Shown in pieces: positions 1-4,887 of a stretch of 7,246 nucleotides of DNA; position 1 is the first letter of the stretch, and each line of letters begins with the position of its first letter. The position numbers and the translations under genes were made by a program. The stretch covers positions 1-7,246 of the forward strand of contig JAEDNC010000047.1 of assembly GCA_016302705.1 (NCBI GenBank). The letters are read 5' to 3'. Below the pieces are notes generated by a model, which saw nothing but the letters and a program-made list of their open reading frames with translations, did not search any database and was not told the DNA's origin. Source of the DNA: Bacilli bacterium. Lineage in GTDB: Bacteria > Bacillota_I > Bacilli_A > RFN20 > CAG-826.

Positions 1-191
1 TTATTCAAGTTGCATATTTACTATCAAGTGATGATGTTATTGAAAGAGAATTTGGTGCTTTTGATTCCGTTCGTGATCCATCACCAAAGTATGTATTCAG
101 TTTAGATGAATATGATATGTCAAAGGATGGAATAACTCATTTTAATATTGAAGATTGGCTTTTATATAAGGTTGATGTCACATTGTCATAA
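1..191 (+). CDS. C-terminal fragment of a DUF4143-type AAA ATPase
   Basis: The first bases continue an open frame (codons begin at base 3) that runs 62 residues to a TAA stop at 189-191; the start lies outside the window. The visible protein reads IQVAYLLSSDDVIEREFGAF, then a PKYVFSLDEYDMSKDGI stretch and a final NIEDWLLYK. From memory this is the usual tail of bacterial AAA ATPases with a C-terminal DUF4143 domain: an 'IQVAYLL..ETIEREFG' block, then 'PKYVLSMDE.D.S..GI.H.NI.DWLL'. These are poorly understood ATP-binding proteins, common in variable regions and often in several copies per genome. The Walker motifs would be upstream and cannot be checked. No partner gene follows in the same direction for 470 bases, so it probably ends its own unit. 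The family call rests on C-terminal similarity only. Confidence 0.65.
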   Translation, partial: IQVAYLLSSDDVIEREFGAFDSVRDPSPKYVFSLDEYDMSKDGITHFNIEDWLLYKVDVTLS

Positions 192-246
192 GTGTTATAA
201 AACTCAAATAATTTTAAATTTATAACACATAAGTATAACTTTTTTT
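192..246 (+). terminator. Hairpin just after the ATPase stop, possible terminator
   Basis: A perfect 10-bp inverted repeat starts one base after the stop codon: GTGTTATAAA (192-201) pairs with TTTATAACAC (219-228) around a 17-base loop. A run of seven T (240-246) follows, but 11 bases beyond the stem rather than directly after it. The position right behind a stop codon suggests 3'-end formation or mRNA stabilisation. The AT-rich stem and displaced T-run make it a weak intrinsic terminator. Confidence 0.4.
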
Positions 247-262
247 GGAAACAGGATAAGGC

Positions 263-306
263 GTGAAACACTCTGCATAACAAAGTGCTTTCACCATATG
301 TTTTTT
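263..306 (+). other. Imperfect hairpin with nearby T-run, function unknown
   Basis: GTGAAACACT (263-272) pairs with AGTGCTTTCAC (284-294). This gives 10 base pairs with a single bulged C at 288 and an 11-base loop. Six T (301-306) follow after CATATG. The spacing to the T-run is longer than in a standard intrinsic terminator. It could be a second weak terminator behind the ATPase gene, the terminal hairpin of a small RNA, or a degenerate end of a mobile element. Nothing in the sequence decides between these. Confidence 0.25.
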
Positions 307-444
307 GACTGGGAAAACCAGCTTAAAAAATTTAAAGAAAAAGGTAAATTTGCCATGAATGATAATAAAGATAAAGTAATGAATTATTCATATATTTTCG
401 CTAAAAATTTTTTTAAATATAATCAGCGTGTTAATGTCAAATAA
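298..444 (+). CDS. Doubtful small ORF, 48 residues
   Basis: An ATG at 298 opens 48 codons ending in TAA (442-444). The product is lysine- and asparagine-rich, begins MFFDWENQLKKFKEKGK and has no membrane segment or motif I recognise. The ATG has no SD in front of it and sits between a hairpin and its T-run, which argues against translation from there. An inner ATG at 355-357 has a weak AAGG roughly 10 bases upstream and would give a 29-residue peptide. An open frame of this size is expected by chance in AT-rich DNA, so it may equally be debris of a decayed gene. Listed because it is the only plus-strand frame of any length in the 470-base gap. Confidence 0.15.
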   Translation: MFFDWENQLKKFKEKGKFAMNDNKDKVMNYSYIFAKNFFKYNQRVNVK

Positions 445-464
445 AAGTTACCAATTTTGGCAAC
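439..464 (-). terminator. Minus-strand intrinsic terminator
   Basis: Read on the minus strand, GTTGCCAA and TTGGTAAC form an 8-bp stem with one mismatch around AA (plus coordinates 464 down to 447). TTTTATTT follows directly (446 down to 439). The stem-then-T order fits termination of transcription travelling right to left, and only 14 bases separate it from the stop codon of the minus-strand frame at 479-592. The mismatch and the very short loop lower confidence. Confidence 0.45.
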
Positions 465-478
465 ATTATTTCATCAAT

Positions 479-592
479 TTAATGTTTTAACTTCTCATCC
501 CTCCTTTTGATGTAATCTTTGGTTCTATAGGATGGACCAAGTGACATGCTCCCACCACTTATATAAGGTATGGAACTTCTTAGGAAGAAATG
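479..592 (-). pseudogene. 3' remnant of an unidentified minus-strand gene
   Basis: On the minus strand an open frame of 37 codons runs from 592 to a TAA at 481-479. It encodes ...RSSIPYISGGSM followed by SLGPSYRTKDYIKRRDEKLKH. It is preceded in frame by a stop (595-593) and has no start codon with an SD at its beginning. A terminator-like hairpin lies 14 bases past its stop, so gene end and terminator are in the natural order. The ending, rich in charged residues and with a Gly-Gly-Ser-Met / Gly-Pro-Ser-Tyr patch, looks like real protein rather than random sequence. I do not recognise the family. A transposase or other accessory-gene tail is possible but unproven. The 5' part appears to have been lost or replaced by the promoter region of the lipoprotein gene. 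Confidence 0.3.
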
Positions 593-598
593 TTAAAA

Positions 599-629
599 TT
601 GGCTAATAAAATTTTTAAAGATTTACTCT
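599..629 (+). promoter_or_regulatory. Weak candidate promoter of the lipoprotein gene
   Basis: TTGGCT (599-604) and TACTCT (624-629) resemble -35 and -10 boxes but with a 19-base spacer and only partial matches. They would start a transcript near 636, upstream of the SD. TATAAA (629-634) and TAAAAT (639-644) are closer to a -10 box. The first has no -35 at the right distance, and the second would also place the transcript start inside the SD. This AT-rich stretch probably holds the promoter, but the exact boxes are uncertain. Confidence 0.2.
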
Positions 630-661
630 ATAAAAAGATAAAATGACGGAGAGAAGATACA

Positions 662-2149
662 ATGAAACGTAAAATATTGCCTTTTGTAATTTTATACACT
701 TTTCTGTTAACATCATGTGAAAATTTCGGTGGAATTAGTTTTGACAATTCTAGTGTTAGTAGCAGCAGTAATCATCAAACTGAAACTAACAATGGAAAAC
801 AAGATGGCACTGAATCAAATCCATATCTTATTTCAAATGTAAATGATTTGAAGTCTATCAGTTCCAAAAAGGGTGATAATCTTTATTTTAAATTAACTGA
901 TGACATCGAATTAAACTCGGTAGAAATTGATTTAGGCTATAGTTTTGATAAGCCTTTTACTCATCATTTTGATGGAAATGGCTTTAGTATTTTTAATTTA
1001 AAAGTTTCTAGTGATCAAAGTGCTTCAAATGGTTGTGGAACGGGATTATTTGCTTATGCCAATGGTGCGACATTTACGAATATTAAGATTGTCGACGGAA
1101 ATATAACAGGGTCAGAAAATGTTGGTGGTCTAGTTGGAGAAGCGCTTAATTGCGAGTTTACAAATTGTTCTTATAAAGGAAATGTAACTGCATCAAAAAA
1201 TGGTGCTGGAGGCATTGTTGGTAAGGCTAGCGAAACTACGTTTACAAACTGTACATCATCAGGAGAGATTAGAGTATATAGTAGAGGTGGAGGTATTCTT
1301 GGTTTTGGAACTAAGATTAATATGTCTTTATCTAACTCAAGCATGAATATAACTTCCGATGCTTTTGGACTTACAGGTGCGATGTGCGGATATATGGGTG
1401 GTTTAATTGGGGCGTTAGATGATGATAGTTCTATTGGCCAATCGATCAAAGAGTGCTACGCAACCGGAAGTATTGATCAAACAGTTAACTGTATTGGCGG
1501 TGGTTATGTCGGTGGTTTAATCGGCTTTATGAATTCATATACTGCAGTTGAAAACTGCTATGCCACAGGTGATGTTAGCAATGTCGGATACTGGGATAGT
1601 TCTCAAGATAAACCAACATATTATGGTGGTTTGTGGAAGAATTATCGAAATCCTGCAGGAGCACTTATCGGCGGCATTAACTATCTATATGATGTTAATG
1701 TCAAGAATTGTTTTGCTATAGGTAGTGTAACAAATGACAAAGCCTGCGCTCAAACTGACGGCTTTGGTTTATACTGCAAAACTTCATTGGTAGGATTGGT
1801 ATATGATAATTTTTCATGTACTCACATTAAAGAAGAGTATAGATGCCCACCTACACCAAATTATAGTGCAGGAATGGAGAAATACAGAATTGATATAACA
1901 CCTGATATGCTTGAGAATTGTCAGGTTCACTTTGAAAATAACTATTGTGTTAGCGATTTAGTTAACACATATTCACCATGCAATTATATTGTCACTAATT
2001 ACTTAGTTTATAAGAGCATGCCTACTTACACGATAACTAGCAATATCTTAAATGATGAGCTTAAAACACAAGGTACATTTGTTGGCTTTGATTTTGAAAA
2101 TGTTTGGGTTATGGGAAATGAATATCCTGAACTGATAAACAATAGATGA
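662..2149 (+). CDS. GLUG-repeat lipoprotein, probably surface-exposed
   Basis: This encodes a 495-residue exported protein. The N-terminus has a lipoprotein signal: MKRK, a hydrophobic stretch (residues 5-16) and a lipobox LTSC with Cys19 as the predicted lipidated residue. A Ser/Asn/Thr-rich linker follows (about 25-50). The body carries repeats of the GLUG kind. Gly-Gly-Leu/Ile-Val/Ile-Gly cores lie at 155-159, 183-187, 245-250 and 284-288, with looser copies near 209-215 and 332-338. They alternate with 'NC..xG.V' strands at 168-175, 196-203, 264-271, 298-305 and 349-356. Such repeats are thought to form a beta-helix-like stalk found in adhesins and other surface proteins. The C-terminal FENVWVMGNEYPEL is the familiar capping end of these proteins. 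The start is supported by GGAGAG at 648-653, 8 bases before the ATG. It stands alone between hairpins, and no partner gene is visible. The ligand is unknown; adhesion or matrix binding is an inference. Confidence 0.9.
   Translation: MKRKILPFVILYTFLLTSCENFGGISFDNSSVSSSSNHQTETNNGKQDGTESNPYLISNVNDLKSISSKKGDNLYFKLTDDIELNSVEIDLGYSFDKPFTHHFDGNGFSIFNLKVSSDQSASNGCGTGLFAYANGATFTNIKIVDGNITGSENVGGLVGEALNCEFTNCSYKGNVTASKNGAGGIVGKASETTFTNCTSSGEIRVYSRGGGILGFGTKINMSLSNSSMNITSDAFGLTGAMCGYMGGLIGALDDDSSIGQSIKECYATGSIDQTVNCIGGGYVGGLIGFMNSYTAVENCYATGDVSNVGYWDSSQDKPTYYGGLWKNYRNPAGALIGGINYLYDVNVKNCFAIGSVTNDKACAQTDGFGLYCKTSLVGLVYDNFSCTHIKEEYRCPPTPNYSAGMEKYRIDITPDMLENCQVHFENNYCVSDLVNTYSPCNYIVTNYLVYKSMPTYTITSNILNDELKTQGTFVGFDFENVWVMGNEYPELINNR
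1121..1801 (+). repeat. Tandem GLUG-type protein repeats
   Basis: Residues 154-380 of the lipoprotein repeat a unit of roughly 30-45 residues: V/A/M-G-G-L/I-V/I-G, a variable loop, then a strand with Asn/Glu-Cys-x-x-x-Gly-x-Val/Ile. I count five 'Cys...Gly-Val/Ile' strands and six to seven glycine cores. The DNA copies have diverged, so the repeat shows at protein level and is not a recent DNA duplication. Confidence 0.75.
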
Positions 2150-2158
2150 GTTAATGCT

Positions 2159-2201
2159 AGAACACTTTTAAATTATTGATTACTATTAACAGAGTGTTTT
2201 T
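2159..2201 (+). terminator. Candidate terminator of the lipoprotein gene
   Basis: AACACT (2161-2166) pairs with AGTGTT (2193-2198). The stem can extend outward by one G-T and one A-T pair (2159-2160 with 2199-2200) and inward by one or two weak pairs. The last stem bases merge into TTTTT (2197-2201). It begins 10 bases after the TGA stop. The loop is long (about 24-26 bases) and AT-rich, so efficiency is uncertain, but the position and T-tract fit an intrinsic terminator. Confidence 0.5.
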
Positions 2202-2228
2202 GAAGTTAATTTTTGAATTTAATATTTT
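2200..2228 (+). promoter_or_regulatory. Candidate rplS promoter
   Basis: TTGAAG (2200-2205) and TATTTT (2223-2228) are spaced by 17 bases and match four of six consensus positions each. A start near 2235 would put the whole L19 leader at the 5' end of the message. A second pair, TTGTTT (2257-2262) and TAACGA (2280-2285), also has a 17-base spacer but a poorer -10, and would cut into the leader. The choice is tentative. Confidence 0.35.
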
Positions 2229-2271
2229 AATTAAGTAACCCTAAAACAGAAGGATGTTGTTTTCAAAAAAA

Positions 2272-2355
2272 TTCGTTGCTAACGAAGCGGTTTTGTGTTA
2301 TCCTTATAAAGGCTCTTTATGAGCACAGGTGTTCCGCCAGAAAAGTCACATCTGA
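2272..2355 (+). ncRNA. Ribosomal protein L19 leader (cis-regulatory RNA)
   Basis: The 5' region of rplS is GC-richer than its surroundings and folds into nested elements. A TTCGTT/AACGAA hairpin (2272-2277 with 2281-2286) comes first. A domain closed by GCGG/CCGC (2287-2290 with 2334-2337) contains TGTG/CACA (2294-2297 with 2324-2327) and GCTC/GAGC (2312-2315 with 2321-2324). A short CAGA/TCTG pairing (2338-2341 with 2352-2355) follows. Some of these pairings share bases, so not all can form at once. Low-GC Gram-positive bacteria carry a conserved L19_leader (an Rfam family) just upstream of rplS, thought to act in autoregulation by L19. Position, size and conserved-looking bases (GAGCACAGGTGTTCCGCC) fit it. 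The match is from memory and the pairing is my own, not a covariance search. Confidence 0.7.
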
Positions 2356-2380
2356 GAACATCGATAAATATCAAGAAAAG

Positions 2381-2386
2381 AGGAGG
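2381..2386 (+). promoter_or_regulatory. Strong SD fixing the rplS start
   Basis: AGGAGG lies 7 bases before the ATG at 2394. It selects this start over an in-frame ATG at 2319, which has no SD, lies inside the leader structure and would add 25 residues absent from L19 proteins. Confidence 0.9.
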
Positions 2387-2393
2387 GATTGTT

Positions 2394-2741
2394 ATGAACA
2401 AAAATTTAGTAAATGAGATTACAAGTTCACAACTCAAGAAAAATGTCCCTGACTTCAGAACTGGTGATACATTAAAAGTCTCTGTGCGTATCATCGAAAA
2501 CGGCAAAGAAAGAATCCAAGTATTCGAAGGCGTCTGTATCGCTCGCCGTGGCAGTGGCATCTCTGAAACATTTATCGTTAGAAAAGTTTCTGGTGGTGTC
2601 GGTGTTGAACGTAATTTCCCAGTTCATTCACCATTAGTTGCTAACATTCAAGTTGTTAGACATGGTAAAGTCAGAAGACATAAGATTTTCTTCTTACGTA
2701 AGAGAAGTGGAAAATCCGCACGTCTTGTCGAAAAGCTTTAA
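2394..2741 (+). CDS. rplS: 50S ribosomal protein L19 (bL19)
   Basis: This encodes bL19, a large-subunit protein at the interface with the 30S subunit. The 115-residue product matches the family's usual length (about 113-120). It begins MNKNLVNEITSSQLKKNVPD. The hallmarks follow: FRTGDTLKVSVRIIENGKER (residues 22-41), the QVFEGVCIARRGSGISETFI segment, a RKVSGGVGVERNFPVHSP block and the basic C-terminal RRHKIFFLRKRSGKSARL. The reading frame stays open 25 codons upstream, but the AGGAGG at 2381-2386 and family alignment fix the start at 2394. It is a single-gene unit with its own leader and terminator. In many Bacillota rplS follows rimM and trmD; here an accessory lipoprotein gene lies upstream. 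Expression is probably autoregulated through the leader. Confidence 0.97.
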   Translation: MNKNLVNEITSSQLKKNVPDFRTGDTLKVSVRIIENGKERIQVFEGVCIARRGSGISETFIVRKVSGGVGVERNFPVHSPLVANIQVVRHGKVRRHKIFFLRKRSGKSARLVEKL

Positions 2742-2753
2742 TTTCAAAAATGG

Positions 2754-2778
2754 AAAACTACCTTCGGGTAGTTTTTTT
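2754..2778 (+). terminator. rplS intrinsic terminator, UUCG loop
   Basis: AAAACTACC (2754-2762) and GGTAGTTTT (2767-2775) form a perfect 9-bp stem around the stable tetraloop TTCG. The T-run 2772-2778 merges with the stem's end. It lies 12 bases after the rplS stop and is a textbook Rho-independent terminator that isolates rplS from the MATE gene. Confidence 0.93.
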
Positions 2779-2830
2779 ATTGCTTAAACTTAGTTTTATT
2801 GCCTGATTAGTGTATTATATTTCTCTTTTG

Positions 2831-2858
2831 TTGAAAAAATATTTTGTTAGCCTATAAT
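2831..2858 (+). promoter_or_regulatory. Strong promoter abutting the MATE start
   Basis: TTGAAA (2831-2836) and a perfect TATAAT (2853-2858) are separated by 16 bases. Transcription should begin about 2865-2867, at or within a few bases of the ATG at 2868. A weaker upstream alternative is TTAGTT (2790-2795) with TATTAT (2813-2818) at 17 bases, which would give a leader of some 40 bases. Confidence 0.65.
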
Positions 2859-2867
2859 AAACAAGGT

Positions 2868-4238
2868 ATGGAAAAAACATTTAAAGAAAAGAAAAGACTT
2901 GATCTAGTTAATGGAAATCTGAAGAAAGACATCTTTAGATTCGCTTTGCCAATCATGTTTTCAGGTATCCTTCAACAGCTCTATAACCAAGCTGATTTGA
3001 TGGTATGCGGAAACTTCGGATCTAAATATAGTGTCGGTGCTATCTCAGCAACAGGATCTATTTCCTACTTGTTAATATGTTTGTTGATCGGCTTATCAGT
3101 CGGTTCTAACGCGTTAGTATCTAATGCTCTAGGAGCTAAAGACAAAGAGAAAGCAAAAAGAATAATTGGAACTTCGCTTTTCTTCGGCTTTGTTTCTTCT
3201 TTAATTATCTCGGTTTTGGGCTATTTTATCTCTGAAAGACTGCTTATCTTAATGAACACTTCTATTGAGATACTCCCACTTTCAACTAAGTACATGCAGA
3301 TTATATTCATAGGCTTGCCGTTTAATCTAATATATAACTTCGGTGCTGCTTTGCTTAGAGGAATGGGCGATTCGAAAAAGCCTTTCTACTATTTAACTTC
3401 GGCGGGTGTTGTTAACGTTTTACTTAATCTTCTATTTGTCATAGTTTTCAAAATGGATGTTGAGGGAGTAGCTATTGCTACTATCGTCGCTCAAGCTATC
3501 TCAGCTATATTAGTTGTTATAACTTTGATGAAAGGTAATCTTTTTGCTCGATTTGAACTTAACTATTTTAGAATCTATAAAAACGAGTTTTTTGAGATTG
3601 TAAAAGTTGGCTTACCTGCTGGAATACAAGGGTCATTTTTCTCGATTAGCAACGTGCTAATTCAGTCTTCTATAAACGCTTTTGGGCCTGTTGCGAATAC
3701 TGGAGTTGGGGCAGCCTCTAGCATAGAGATGTATCTTAATACCATTCAGAATTCTTTCGGGCAAACCTGTATCGCTTTTGTTGCTGCTAACCTAGGATCA
3801 AGCAATTATAAAAGAATAAAAGAATCGACGTTCTGGTGTCTTCTTTACGGGGTAGCTATCTCTCTTGCTTTAGGTGTTGTGGTTAACATATTTAAGACAC
3901 CTTTGCTTTCTTTGTTTACAAAGGATGAAGAATCGATAGCAATAGGGTCTAAGAAAATATTGATCATCTGTTCAGTTTATTTTGTCTATGCTATCACAGA
4001 TTGCTTGCCTTATGCATCTAGAGGTATGGGATATTCTACTGTCCCGATGTTTGTTTCTTTGATAGGAATATGCTTGATCAGAGTATTATTCATCTTGTTT
4101 GTTTTCCCGTTAGAGCAGTTCCATTCATTAGAGTTCTTGTTTTTCACTTATCCTTTGTCGTGGGTATTTACCGCTCTAGCTCATTTCATCTGTTATTTGA
4201 TATTCCTTAAGAAGACAAAGGAGAGACTTCTCGCGTAG
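2868..4238 (+). CDS. MATE-family multidrug/cation antiporter
   Basis: This encodes a 456-residue inner-membrane exporter of the multidrug and toxic compound extrusion family. Such proteins use Na+ or H+ gradients to expel cationic drugs or metabolites; the substrate cannot be read from the sequence. The N-terminal LVNGNLKKDIFRFALPIMFS (residues 13-32) followed by GILQQLYNQADLMVCGNFGS is the typical MATE opening. ALLRGMGDSKKP (161-172) is the conserved loop of the first half. The second half opens with VGLPAGIQGSFFS (247-259). About 12 hydrophobic helices in two MatE halves fit the usual 440-470 residue length. An upstream in-frame TTG at 2844 is open but lies within the promoter. ATG 2868 fits family N-termini, yet has no properly spaced SD (AAGG ends one base before it), suggesting leaderless translation. 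The gene has its own promoter and a terminator-like hairpin behind it. Confidence 0.93.
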   Translation: MEKTFKEKKRLDLVNGNLKKDIFRFALPIMFSGILQQLYNQADLMVCGNFGSKYSVGAISATGSISYLLICLLIGLSVGSNALVSNALGAKDKEKAKRIIGTSLFFGFVSSLIISVLGYFISERLLILMNTSIEILPLSTKYMQIIFIGLPFNLIYNFGAALLRGMGDSKKPFYYLTSAGVVNVLLNLLFVIVFKMDVEGVAIATIVAQAISAILVVITLMKGNLFARFELNYFRIYKNEFFEIVKVGLPAGIQGSFFSISNVLIQSSINAFGPVANTGVGAASSIEMYLNTIQNSFGQTCIAFVAANLGSSNYKRIKESTFWCLLYGVAISLALGVVVNIFKTPLLSLFTKDEESIAIGSKKILIICSVYFVYAITDCLPYASRGMGYSTVPMFVSLIGICLIRVLFILFVFPLEQFHSLEFLFFTYPLSWVFTALAHFICYLIFLKKTKERLLA

Positions 4239-4267
4239 TTTATTTACTCCCTTAAATTATTTATAAT
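4239..4267 (+). promoter_or_regulatory. Possible internal promoter with perfect -10
   Basis: A perfect TATAAT (4262-4267) lies 19 bases before the next ATG. The best spaced -35 is poor (TTTATT, 4239-4244, 17 bases). A transcript starting near 4274 would begin almost at the SD and would lack the 5' arm of the hairpin. The TATAAT also lies in the AT-rich hairpin, so it may be chance. Confidence 0.3.
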
Positions 4268-4286
4268 AATTAAGTGGAGTTTTTTT
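4246..4286 (+). terminator. Terminator-like hairpin overlapping the next gene's SD
   Basis: ACTCC (4246-4250) pairs with GGAGT (4276-4280), CTTAA (4251-4255) with TTAAG (4270-4274), and TTAT (4257-4260) with ATAA (4266-4269). T4275 and A4256 are bulged and the loop is TTATA. This stem of about 14 bp runs straight into seven T (4280-4286), the form of an intrinsic terminator for the MATE gene, whose stop is 7 bases upstream. The 3' arm contains the GTGGAG SD (4274-4279) of the next gene, whose ATG is the very next base after the T-run. The structure can therefore terminate transcription or mask the SD. Confidence 0.7.
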
Positions 4287-4883
4287 ATGGATAGAAGAGT
4301 AATTAACGCTATAACCTATCTCATTTCTGGTGTTATATCTACTATATTGCTAGTTGTAGCGATAGTCTTTTCCTATTCATTTAACATCTACTTATGTGGT
4401 GGATTGATCTTCTTAACATTGTTTTTAGAAGTGTTCCTGTTTTCTAGAGCATATCTTAATTACATGAGATATAAAAACGTCAGGTTTAGAAGAAAAGATT
4501 TTAAAGTTTATAGGTTTAGTTCAAACATCGAAATAAACGATGTTTTAAAGCCTCTAGAGCTTCATGAAGAAGATTCTTATAAAATATACTTGAAAGACAA
4601 AGAAAGCTTAAATTACCTAATTGTTTCCTCTAAGAAGAGCGAGATAGAGATTTCAAACTTCGCTTTTAGGGTTAGAAACGTTTACGATGTTAGAAAACTT
4701 GTTGTAATAGTTGAAGAAGAGAAGCCTCTTTATATCAACCACTTGAGGAACATCAGCATGAACATCATTTGTCTTCAGAAGACTAAAGAAGGGTATATGA
4801 TGAATATAGATGATTCTTTAAAGAAGAATAAAGAAGATTTGCTCGAAGAGATTAAAGAAGAACTAGGTCTAAAAGAGGAGTGA
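4287..4883 (+). CDS. Two-helix membrane protein of unknown function
   Basis: This 198-residue protein is not one I recognise. Two hydrophobic segments, about residues 8-30 and 33-55, form a membrane hairpin with a short polar turn. Arginines before the first helix (Arg3-Arg4) and a basic stretch after the second (RYKNVRFRRK, 61-70) suggest both ends face the cytoplasm. The remaining 130 residues are soluble, with alternating hydrophobic strands (KIYLKDKESLNYLIV, 99-113; KLVVIVEEEKPLYI, 137-150) and a charged helix at the C-terminus (KEDLLEEIKEELGLKEE). No catalytic motif is evident. GTGGAG (4274-4279), 7 bases before the ATG, supports the start, although it is buried in a hairpin. The stop lies 4 bases before rbgA, whose SD is inside this gene's last codons, so the two are very likely cotranscribed and translationally coupled. 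Several Bacillota have signal peptidase I near rplS-ylqF, but this protein lacks its catalytic motifs. Confidence 0.85.
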   Translation: MDRRVINAITYLISGVISTILLVVAIVFSYSFNIYLCGGLIFLTLFLEVFLFSRAYLNYMRYKNVRFRRKDFKVYRFSSNIEINDVLKPLELHEEDSYKIYLKDKESLNYLIVSSKKSEIEISNFAFRVRNVYDVRKLVVIVEEEKPLYINHLRNISMNIICLQKTKEGYMMNIDDSLKKNKEDLLEEIKEELGLKEE

Positions 4884-4887
4884 AATT

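Noticed and set aside
447..464. Inverted repeat considered as an insertion-sequence end
   Set aside because: No matching copy elsewhere in the window and no flanking target duplication; a minus-strand terminator explains it better.
1171..1449. Minus-strand open frame of 92 codons inside the lipoprotein gene
   Set aside because: It is antisense to the GLUG repeats, has no recognisable motif or SD, and the plus-strand frame is clearly real.
662..2149. GLUG repeats considered as evidence of a bacteriocin or toxin cassette
   Set aside because: No toxin domain, immunity gene or transporter pairing is present; a lipoprotein signal and repeat body point to a surface protein.
2319..2393. Upstream ATG extending rplS by 25 residues
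   Set aside because: No SD, lies in the leader structure, and L19 proteins begin at the position encoded at 2394, which has a strong SD.
2279..2560. Minus-strand open frame of 93 codons across the L19 leader and rplS
   Set aside because: It is antisense to rplS, which is certain, and to its conserved leader; a chance open frame.
2844..2867. TTG start extending the MATE protein by 8 residues
   Set aside because: The codons overlap the promoter (TATAAT at 2853-2858), there is no SD, and family N-termini fit the ATG at 2868.
2742..2867. Possible small gene between rplS and the MATE gene
   Set aside because: The interval is filled by the terminator and promoter sequences; no open frame with an SD is present.
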